DNA of 64,000 bases from Heliopora coerulea (taxonomy: Eukaryota; Cnidaria; Anthozoa; Scleralcyonacea; Helioporidae), in NCBI GenBank assembly GCA_030142905.1, contig JASJOG010000351.1:124001-188000 (forward strand), read 5' to 3'. Made by a program: the position numbers and the translations under genes. The notes beneath the pieces were generated by a model. It ran no database searches, was not told the origin of the DNA, and worked only from the letters and a program-made list of their open reading frames with translations. Positions 43,601 through 55,600 of the stretch are shown piece after piece. The first letter of the stretch is position 1, and each line of letters begins with the position of its first letter.

Positions 43601-46600
43601 GATGGCAAAAGGTAAAAACTTAGCGAATCAAGGCATGTAGCTAATTTTCTTAACTTACTTGCTGAAATGCCCCACAGAAAATGTCATTTTTAGTTTATTC
43701 TTTGTCAAGCGTTCCACCATTGCATTCACAGCATCTTCTGCACTTCTCCATTTGTGTGTATTATGAGAATCCTTGTGGCTGCGTAATAGCACTCCATATT
43801 TTGAGGAAAAGGGAAACTTCATGCCGACAGGGAAAAACTCTTCGTTCATATCTGCTATGTCTTCATGGCAGTATACCAGTTCTACGTCAACAAGTTTTAG
43901 AAAAGGTTTATCCTGCCCAGAAACCTTGATAACTGGAAAGCACACCAAATCCTCATTAAGCCACGTATTCATATCATGGACTTCATCAGCTGGGAACAAC
44001 TGAAATGAACACAAACAAAATAAATCATTACCAGCCGACTATTTCCCAAATCAAAAAAAGTAAAAAACATTCCGTAAACAATATAATCTTGTGAGGTCAA
44101 GATTTGAGTTGAATAGCAAGACGAAAAATGAATAAAGGTGATATTTTGAGTTTATTTCAAACTCATTGTCAATCCTAAACTCACGATAGTTCATTCAGGT
44201 AGGACTTCAGGTATCAACAGTCGATAAATGCTCCGGCCAAATGCCTTGCCTATATTTCCAATTGTATAACGAGTAAACTGTACTTGGTATGTTTATGTCC
44301 AAAATTTAATCATCGCCAGCGAAAGTTATTTTTTCCCTGAAGTCTTATCTGTTGATGAATTCATGTCATCAAAAAAAATTCTAGATTCTTCACAAGAATC
44401 AGACAGTTATTCACTGAGGATTGCGTCTATCAATCTTTCTCATGAAGTTACCCCTGATACCATTCCGATATATTTCCCCGCTATTTACGCTTAAGTCAAT
44501 TGCAAATAAAGCAATAAGCAAGTAAAATATCACTAACAAGCTATGAAGGGCGCGTTAACAATGGTCTGCTCCTGGGTCCTAATGTGCCATCATATAAACA
44601 CCATCTTCCCTACTCCTAACTTTGCCTATATAGCTGGGTCAGTGCCGTTTTGAACTAGTGAAGCCACAAGAACTAGATTCCAGCTCGCCATTCCATACAT
44701 ACCATCTCCTCATAGCTTTCTCCCGGTTTTGTCCTTATTAAGTAGCCCTTCTTATTTTTTGAACGTTACTTTAACATTTGGACACCTTTAAAAGACCTTG
44801 TGGAGTTACCTGGATACTAAAACAGCATTTTTCCTCCACAGCACCAGCTGGAAAACTTATTTTCAGTTGACTCTCGTCTCCATAAGATTTAGAGTGAACA
44901 TAAGCTTCCGTTGGTTGTACCACGATATCGTCTGACCTGATCCTAGCAGCTACAACCAATGTACCAGTTTCTACGATAGTGGCTTTTGCAATTGGCAAAT
45001 GTTGGATTATTTCACTGAAATCTGACATAATTACCTCTGGAAGATCTGAAGTTAAAAAGCAAACTTTATTTATTTTCTTGGATTACGGTTGTCCCAAACA
45101 ACTTAATTTTGCTTAATACAATTTCAGAATCATCCTCAGGAGAACATGAAGGGAATATTTCATGAACTAACCATTAATGAAATCTTCTCTTCATATCGCC
45201 TAATACAACCTGACCAACAAACAGACTATTACCAGTACATTACCTTCGGGTTTACTAAATCGTTCCGTAGTTAAATCTTCAACTTCGGTTGTCAATCTCT
45301 GTACAGTAAGGTCATAGTAGTCAGCATTGGCCCCATCCTCAGCGGCTGAGTGGGAGAGAAGAACTGTGACCGGTTTATCAAAGGAAACGTTTTCAGGTTC
45401 CATCTTTACAATCATGCTACAGAATGCATCTCCATTTCTTGGCCTTACAAGAATGTCTTTGTATCTTACGCGACTGCATCTTAAGATGACTTGGTTCGGA
45501 ACTGCGTGAGCGGGAAACTGAAGATAAGCACTGGCAGCATGAAAGACAATACTTTTAGACTGTTCACCAATGGTAAAACTAACAACGAGAAATTATCAAT
45601 CATTTGTCAATGAAGGCAAATCAAACAACGATACAAAAAAGCATTCAGTAAATGGTTTGAATCCGGGTTTTACAAATGTTGTTCTTCGCACACTTTGTAA
45701 TGTATTTCGCACATCCAGATTATTGTTTTGGTTTGTCTGACGTTTCGGTGTCTTGTACGGAGACAATCTTCAGAGACGTTAATGATAGCAGTTGAAGAAT
45801 TGATGATGACATCATTAACGTCATTCTGAAGATGGTCTCCGTACAGGAAACCAAAACGTCAGACTTATACCAAAACAACGATCTGGATGAGCGAAATACA
45901 ACATTACAGACAACCCACCCCCCAAAAAGAAAAATAAACAAAGTTGTCTTGGCAACTTAACATTTTCAACACTCTGCTTGTTACATCACTCATATCCTAT
46001 TGATTTACAAGACGATCTTTTCAAAATACGCCTTTGCTTCAAATTTTCCAAAACATATGGTTGTTTATGTTTTCCATTTTGACAACAATTGTGACGATCG
46101 ACTCATGAAGTAGTTGGTATCGCATTGCAAAAGAAGAATTATCAGGATTAACACGGCCTGAGACCGCAAATCGTCAAAATCCTTGCAAGTCGATGGTTAC
46201 AGCATCTTACTAGTCATTATAGCTTCTAACTTTTTACAGGCACAACAAGTTTTAAAAAATTTTCTTTTTATTTTTTATTTACTTTTCTAAATTTTTTATC
46301 ACGTAAGTTATGCGTAAATTCGTAAACTGGCTAAACAAAAAAATTAGTGATGATAGACAATAGTATCAAAGGTTGTTTTGAGTTGCATGATGGACAGGAA
46401 AAGTAGAAAACATTACCTGGGCTGTCCGAACCAAGAAACACACGAAAAAGATGGCAGTGACTTGAGTTTCATGATAACGACTACGACGACTTAAATAACA
46501 ACAAAAACAGTACCAACCGCAACAGAATTACAGTTATTTACAGATAATCATAATCATAATTTTAGCAATAACGGCAAGAGAAAAACGAAAAAAGTAAAAT

Positions 46601-49600
46601 TATCGATAGTGAATAAATAACCAAACAAACAAACGAACGAACGAACAAACAAGCGCACAGTTAAATAAATGAACAGAGAAATCAAAGAACGGATGCTTAC
46701 TCAATTTCATGCGCAACAGCTCCATTCTGGTTCACTTCTGTATCACTTATGAATCCTAAGTTCATCTTGTCTAAAGGAATAAAAGCATTACAAAAATTTA
46801 GCCAAACAGGAGTTCGGTTTCTGTCACATCCATTCTCAGTTACAGTGTAGAAGAAAAGTACAAAATCATATGCTGCAGGTAAAAAACCTAAAAACGTCAT
46901 AAACTCGTTAAGCTGAGATTAGTACTTCAAATATAACTGAATAAAAATAGAACAGTAAACTCGGGTTTGGAATTAGACTTCTGATACTGGTTCAGTTGAC
47001 TGCTTAAACTGAAAAAGTGGGACATTAAAATCAGGCGATTTATAAGGTTCCTGAAATTACATCAAGTGAGTAGTAAAACTGAATATATGCACTGCAGTGT
47101 ACTCAGTTGGGACACAAGGTATTTCATACTACTTAAAGTGACAAACCCCACAGAATATATGTTGAACAATCAACCAATGTGGAGTTCATAACCACTAATA
47201 CCCACTTCAAGTGACAGGCCAAAATGAATGTATGTAAGACAGTGAATTTAGGTGAGATAGAAAGTATTTCACACTAGCTCAATTGCCAAGTCCAGCTAAG
47301 TGTGCAATGGGAAGTGAAGAGTAGCGAGACATTAGGTGTTTGATACTACTCCGAACGACAAAGTAAGATTGGCTAACCAGAGATGAGTTCTCAGCTTATC
47401 GCTGCTGACAACTGAACTAGTAACATTACGTTTCTTATTTGTCGCTCTATCACAAACTGCCCTGATATGATCTCTCAACTCAGCGGCAACGGCGTAAGAT
47501 TATACGCGTAAAAATGCAACAAACAGTGTGTAATTCTTGCAACTTTAAGTCAGGCACATGTATGGTTTAATAGTTGTATTAAATTGGTAAAACCAATTTC
47601 CTGATACACTTCTCACATCTTGCATATGTAAACCTTGACCCTACTAAAAGCTTTAACCACCTGTTAAGGTTACCATTATCGAATCCTGTTTCAGACGTTT
47701 CTGCCATAAAAAGTGTTAAAACTGCTGCGCTAATGCATCTGACTAGTAAGGGTCAGAGCCCTCTTCTCAAAGAAGATGGGAATATAAACAACCATCTAAT
47801 ACTTCTTGTTAGCAAAAGGACAGTTATAAATTTCAAAAATACGAGAATACTTTTTAAAGACATGTTTCGGCAAGATTTATGCTATTTTATGTTTACAGAG
47901 TGATGTTTGTAAGGCTTTGTTTGTAGGAATTACAGAATGAATAAATTAACTAATTACAGTGACGATATACTAAGATGATTAATTACAATGACAGTATGTT
48001 GTGTGAAGACTAAAGGAGACGGTATCAGACGATAATTACGAACAGAGGAAGGTGTTAATATGCTGAATTTGTGTGTTTAATTCTGGTTTTCTATTTTGGA
48101 TGCGAATAGCTTCTTTCAATTTGAGTGTGTAAGTGGTTTTGGCCCAATCTAAGATTTTAAAGCAGTTAGGTGTGTAATGGTTTTTACAATTAGTAGAATT
48201 ATGAAGGTGTTCAAAGACGTGTGAATTTCGATCAGTTAAGGTGTGCTCTTTAGTCCGTTTTGAGAAATGGCGAGAGGTTTCACCAAAGTAATGGAAACTA
48301 CATCCCGAACAAGTAAATTCATAAACTACGAATGACTTTAGAGCTGTGGGAATCGGGTCCTTGAAATTAAAAAAAGGTTTTGATTTTGAAAGTAGAGAAC
48401 ATTAGTTTGATGCTAAGGTCCTTACAGAATTGTATATTCAATTGTCTTATTTTGATTTGGGTAAGCCTAGAATAATTACCAATGTAGGGGAGTTTGAGAT
48501 AGTGGATGTTGGTGTTTTCCGTGTTGTTGGAAACATTTTTGTTAGAGTTTTGTCAGGATTTCTTTAAATATTGTTTAGTGGTTTTGTCAATAAAGTGAGA
48601 AGGAAAACAATCACGTTTGAAAATTTCTGAGTTTGTTGAGATCTTTGTTTAAGCCGGCATTGGTGTTGTTAATTTTGAATGTCCTGTCAACGAGAGTGCG
48701 AATTAGGCCTGTTTTGTAGTTTAACGGCGTGAAACTGAAAAAATTTGTTAAAAGTCCAGTATAGGTTTTCTTGTGAAAGACAGAAGTGACACAGACGTTG
48801 GACGAATTATCCACTAAAACATCAAAGAAGGGGAATTTACCATTTATCTGTTTTTCGTGAGTGAATTTTACGTTGGGATGTCGAGCGTTGATGTAATAGA
48901 AGAATAACATAGCGTCGTGTTCCTTGTCAAATAAACAGAAAATGTCATCAACCTATCTACGGCAAATTAAAATTTTCGAATCTTTGTAGTTTTCAAGCCA
49001 CAATTTTTCATGATGTCCCATAAAAAGATTAGCTAAAATAGGAGCAAGAGGAGAATCCATAGCGACTCTATCAATTTGGTCATAAATAAAATCATTAAAT
49101 AAGAAGTGGGATTGAGTAGTTGCAAACGAAAACAGAATTTAAGATCAGTTCTGTTAATAGGAAAGTTAGGAAAGTAAGTTGGTTAATTGTGAGGTTTTCG
49201 TTTCATAATACCCTGAGGATGATTCTGAAATAGAATTGAAACACTACACATCCATCCTCATGGATAGCGCTAAGTTGTCGCGAGAATATCTCGTGCACTT
49301 AAATTGGATAAAAACTCGCCCCCAATTCCTGTGAACTCGATAGCTCAACAGGTAAAGCGGCGAACCGGTATCCCGAAGGTGCGAGTTCAAATCCCGCTTG
49401 AGTCAACATTTTTCAGTTGACTTCAGCAGTGTAGGTTGAAAGCTTTATGATTTGGGTACTAAACTGAATAAACTCCTTTATTTAAAGTTTGGATAACTTG
49501 TAACCAAAGGATAACTCCTATTTAGCCAAAAAAATGTATCTACTGCACAACGTTGGTTATTCACTGCGTAGATAGCACTATCCTCTTGCGAATTTTCCTA

Positions 49601-52600
49601 CTTCTTATGGTATATCCATCAGAAAAGGTATCCACGCTTTGAGCAACTGACCGAACAAGTGCATTTTAATGATGTCTTAAGTGTCTCTAGTTACATTGGT
49701 ATTGCTGCTTTTTTTCCTGTTAGGTTATCCATAGGCTTTTCCAAGAAAACTCCATGTTGTCTTATAATTTCTTGAAATGAAAAAAACTTCCAGAGAGTGC
49801 CAAAACGTTTCAACTAACTTTCCTTACTTCCCCAAGGGGTTAAGGTTTTTGTGCTGGAAATACATCAGACGTCATGAAATATTTTGTTAAGAAGACTACA
49901 GTAAGAAGTGCTTAGTAACGACCCTTTGTTATTTAAGAACTTTGGAATAACACTAGAGCCACCCAAAAGCAGATGATCACAACGTTATTTTAACTGCCAT
50001 TAAAAGTTCGACTTTAAATATCTTACCAATTTCTTTGATTTTCAGTTCACTGGAATCGTCAGAATCAATCGGCTTATCATAATAAGGCTTGGTTACATCA
50101 CCGGGTACTTTTGATATGCGTTTTTTACCTGCAAATAGATTAACCTCGATAAATAGTTGAACTTGATGTTACAGTGTCTTGTCTAAAAATATATACAGAA
50201 TGCATACATGCATATAATCTCACTCAAACACAAATTTAAGAAAGCTTAGTAGAATAATTACTGTGGAAAAATAAAGTTGAGTATTTATGTCTTTCATTTA
50301 CAACATCTTCGTTCCAGCTCTTTATCTGGTTGGAAGATAATTTAGATAGCAGTCAAAACATTTAAGCAAGATTTAAGTCGTATAATGAAAGAATATTATC
50401 GTTTAAAATATGCCTACCATGGTTTTGAACGACTAAGTTCCATAGCAGTTACCATACATAGTGGATCATATACCACGTATTTTCTTTTAATCAATGGTTT
50501 TATTTTAAGTTGACCACATTCGATAAAAATTATTGATTAAGAGATGAACGTTCGTCAAGCTCTATGCTAAGAAAAACGATTTCTTAGCCCCAGACGTGGT
50601 CGAACTCGCAACCTTCCGGTGACCGGTCAGACGCTGTAACCATTGAGCCACCAAGACTCAGTGAGCTAAGGTGCTAGTTCAATATATGTGCGACCTGACC
50701 GGAAGCCACTATATGTTAATAATGAGATCTGTGAGATATATATATCTATAAGAAATATATCAGAAATCGTTTTTCTGGGGGTGGAGCTTGACGAACTTAC
50801 ATCTCTCATTCAAAATACCTCCAAGCTCACACAATTCAAAATATATATCTCATAGACCACATTATCAACATATAGTGGCTTCCGCTTAGGTCGCACATAT
50901 ATGCCGGACTTGCACCTTAGCTTACCATCTGAGTCTTGGTAGTTCAATGGTTAGAAGGTTGTCATCAGAACGTTGCGGGTTCGATGCCCGTCTGGGGCTC
51001 ACAAGTCGGTTTTCTGAGCATAGAGCTTGACGAACGTACATCTCTCATTCAACATTTCTCCAAGCTCACACAATTCAAAATTTATATCTCAAAATCATTG
51101 ATTAGCCTACAGTCTACGTTCGGGATAGGATTAGAATTAGGTTAGTTGAGTCTGCGATTGCCTAATTAATTCTAGTGTCCGTTAAACTGCACTTCACCCA
51201 AATACCCCATTTATGAGGGACAACTAGGCACGTGCAGCAGTAATTCACTTCTAAGTACTGTCCATCTACATGTGATGACTGAGTCGTCACCTAACGAATG
51301 CGCAAAAGCCGCAACAACGTAAGCATCTCGCTAATGTCAAGAACTCGGTTAAATTTACAAATATTTCTACAAAATTCTTTCGTTTTTAAAAGATTTGGAA
51401 TGAACATCACTGCCACTCAACAAGCTTAGCTTATAACAAATCGCACACGCTATCATAAAAAGTTCTACCAAAATATTAAAATGTCTTACTTCTTATTTCG
51501 GTTCCAAGTGCACCAAACTCCACGTCACTCAGGTCTTCAGAATAATAACTACTGGTTTTCGTTGAAGATCCTAAAGAAGCAAAACAGCCATTTTAACACA
51601 ATGGAAATAGCTGTAAATGGTCATAAGCAAACAAATACAATAATAATAGCTAATATTTTTAACAGATATTTTACAAAATTGGGACCATCATTAGCTAATA
51701 AGCTGGCTAAACTAAGTAAATCATTCAAGTGCTGGATGAAGTCAGCTTTTCTAGGAACTTTTTTGTTAGAAAAGGGATTACCTCTGAAATTCTTGAAATG
51801 TATCCATAACTTGGATTGTTCTAAGACTACTAGTTTCATACCACCAAGTGGTTTCATATATACCAAGCGAAGTGTGGTCTCCCTATCTCCATAAGGACAT
51901 GAAGCTGTTAGAACAGTTACAGCGACGGGCTACTAAGTTTATCTTGAATGATTACAGCTCAAAGCATTAGGATCGATTAGTCAAGCTGAAAATACTTCCT
52001 GTGAATTATTGGCACAAGTACAAAGAGCTCATTTACTTTCACAAATACTTAAACGAGCCTTCGACCACTGACGCATTTTGCTATGTTTCTACTAAAGTTG
52101 CATCTTTCCTCCGTAGTGAAGTGATCATAGACAGAAAAAATCGCTCTTTCAATTATTTCCATGTATTTTCTGCACAGAATGCCATCTTATAATGATTCAA
52201 AAAATCCTCCAGATAATATTTTCTAATTCACTTATATCTTAAACAAATTCATATCAAATCACGAACACAACTATTATAAAATCTACAAGTGTTGTAAAAT
52301 ATCTTACTAGAACGCACGGTTCCTTTCTTTTGACGACGTCGGAATGGAACTACATTAGAATTGAAAACTGAATTAGACACAAACACTGCTACATAGTTAA
52401 CAACCAGCGAATGAAGTTAAGCATGGTCTTGAGGATAATTAAGGTTCAGGTTTATGTTATCTGTTGAAGCCCAAGACTGAGGTGAATAACACAAACTGAG
52501 GCTATGATAATTCTCGCTACCACGCGAGAGTCAATTAAACAAATTCTTTTACTATAAAAATTTTTGTCAGGTGCCCATAAAGATGCTACACAATGGTTAA

Positions 52601-55600
52601 AACACGAAAACCACTTATATATATATTAGAATGTGGACTGAAAACGATTGTTTACTAGAATGCTGAACTTTCTACCTATATAAAGGTCAATGTCTCCAGA
52701 TATGACGTAATTCCTACATTTGTATTAAAACTAATGCTACTAGACATAACGGATTGGCGCCATATGGGGTAAGCTAGTTCTGTTAGTGTCCAATCAAAAC
52801 TGACATTGCATCAAAATTTGGAAATTAAAAACACTTATTACGTGCACCAGATAATTTTGCTTCGAACTGAAACACTCGCAATAATCCGCAAAACACAACA
52901 TCTGAGCAATGAGCCAAAGTTTCGTGTGGCATCCAAGCCAGAGGTACCTCCATCAATATCATTCTCATGATTTCCATGGTAATGTAATTGACCAAGTTAA
53001 GGTCATGTCAAAAGCATTATTCGAAATTAGGCGTGTTACTTCAAGCAGAATAAAAATAAAATATTAAAAAAAAACAACAAAATAAAACCTGATGACTGTG
53101 ATCAACATTTGAGCTAGTGGCACAAATTTCGTCTTTTGGAGGAAACCATCTGTAAAGGATACTCCTGTGAGTCCCCTCAAGCAGTTGGACTTCCAGGCAG
53201 TTCGTAGTCACTGTTTACCTACTACTGACAGCTGATATCGGGTCAGAACATGGAGATACACAAAGAGTTTGTGAAAGATTCCAGCCATTTCAATAATTTT
53301 ACAAATCATTTTACATGTGAAAAACATATGGAATTGCAACATTTTCACATCGGAAATTTTCATTCCACAAGTGAAATGGGAACGATTTCACATATGAAAT
53401 ACCTAATTCACATATGAAATGAACTGGTTCAAAATCTCACCTGTAAAATCTTGGTATAAGATTCACATGTGAAAATTAATTTTCATGTATGAAATTTTAT
53501 TTCGCATACGGTATTAAAACAATTCACATGTGAAATATTATTTTCTTTTTTGAAATGGCATGTGAAATTTTTGTAAGAGGAAAGCAACTGGGGAGAAAAA
53601 CGTTTGGAACCCTGATCAAAACATACACATTTCATACACAAATTATCATTGACGAAAAACTTAGAGTGAAAGACACGAGCCTTTATGAAAAACTGCATAA
53701 GGCTTTATTAGGGAAGAATGGTGATTTCCCCTAATAGTTAGAAAAATTGTATGTCCCAGAAATATGCTATTTTTTTCACGAAAATGCGTATGTTTTTGCA
53801 ATACTTGCAACCGCACAAGGCTTTTTGAAGCGTTTTCAACACTCGAAATAGAAAGACAAAAAATTTTTTAGATGGTGCAGAAAAACGTTTGGACTCGGTT
53901 CCCTTTCGGCAAACCAGGCTGTATCCGTTAAAATTTTAAAAGTTGGTAACTGCAGTGACTGATCTCAAAGAATTCCAACGTTTCGAGCAAAGTCCCTTCA
54001 CCAGACAAAAAAGACGTGTCCTGGAAACGAAACGTTGGAATTCTTTAAGATCAGTCACGGCCGTTATCAACCTTTAAACTTTTTACCTTATCTAACACTG
54101 TCTACGCAATATTCTATTTTTGTATCCGTGAAAACTGTATTTTACTTCAAAAGAAGACGACAGGATAATAAGTGTTCGGAAACGACCATCGACGTTTAAC
54201 GACTTTGGGATGATATCAAACGACCGAGCTGAAATCACTGCCATTAGTGCCATATGAAATTCAACCGTTTATTTAGGCTTATTTTAAATATCTTGGCAAT
54301 TCCTTTGAAGGTAAGTTGACTGGGACACTTCCACCTCAATGAGCTGATCAAAATAAGGCTTCGTACCACCATGAAATAGTTTCAGGTATTGCGTATCATC
54401 GGGTTCGAAAGACCAAAAGTTTCCGTTCATCTGTATTCTGAGGACGCCCGATTCTAACGTCTAATAAAATGTATGGCTGTCCACTTGACTAACTCCCACC
54501 TACTATCTCAAAATGGCAGGATAACATTTTATGATATGGCTATTAAACTGAATTATAAAATAAGTTTCCCATTGGTGATTGCCAAAAAGTACATCTTAAA
54601 ATAAGGTTGCGAGGAAAGACTGAGAACGAATCAATTGATAAGGAACTGAAACTAAGCATGTACTTCAAAACTTGTGCCACCTATTCCTAACCCTAACACC
54701 AACCCTAACCCTAACAATAGCTCTAAACACAACCTAAAAACCAGCATAACGCTTTAATCAATCCTTGAACTCCTTTCCACCTCCTCGCTCGTAGGCTTCT
54801 TGCAGAAACGTTATTTTACTGTATACTTTATAGTATTTGCCGTTTCCTATTACGGACACAATGATTGGTCAGTTACCGTGTTTATATCAGGCTATGCAAA
54901 CACGGTTATGACATCATAGCGCCGCTTGACTCCAGAATTTATTCTAGGCGCTGATGTAAACTTCTGATAGGTGTACGAATCTATAAGAGCTTACCATTTG
55001 ATATTGAAAATTAAGTTCGTTATTCACAATTATTATTGCTCAGTTCTTTGCTCGTCTTAATAAAGAAATAGAAACTGTTTTGTTCTGTTAATATAACCTG
55101 ATGGAAACACTCGGACAGGTTGCAAGAACTCTCAAGCGATTGTATACTTCAAATTCTCTCAACCTTCTCCTCGTGTTTGCATCACGCTCTATAAACATGG
55201 CAAAACAATTTCAATTTCTTATTCAAAGTTTTTCAATGTTTGGTTAACTTGTCACCAGAGGATAACTCCTATTCAGCAAACAACATGTGTCCACTGCACA
55301 AGTTTGGTTATTCAAAGGAACATCAGCACTGTCCTCTTTCTACGTTCCATCCGTTAATTTATCACTGAATAGAGAATTCATCTACTCATTACGGTATATC
55401 CATTGAAAAAGGTATCAAGACTTTGAAAAACCGACCGAACAAGTGCATTTAAATGAAGGTCGGAGCATCTTTAGTAAGACTTGGACTGCTGTTTTTTATT
55501 GCATATTTTTGATATGAATAGGCTTTTCCAAGAAAAATTTAAGCTCTGTCTGATACGTTGCAAGTCCATAGGGCAAAAACGAACTCATATAGATCGTTTC

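Larger units (their letters stand above)
45695..45908. repeat. Foldback with ~100-bp arms, each holding a hammerhead-like core
   Basis: The arm from ATTTCGCACATCCAGAT to GACGTTAATGAT (45702-45785) is mirrored at 45809-45908 around a 20-25-bp loop. It lies in the intron between exons 46701 and 45578. Confidence 0.8.
53690..54420. repeat. Duplicated block copy C (decayed)
   Basis: Matches parts of 55770-56300 (GTTTTCAA then ACTCGAAATAGAAA, GAAAACTGTATTT, TTTAACGACTTTGG). Interrupted by the inverted repeat at 53955-54055. Confidence 0.6.

Noticed and set aside
54684..54717. Interstitial telomere
   Set aside because: Only two or three CCCTAA units; too short and interrupted to call.
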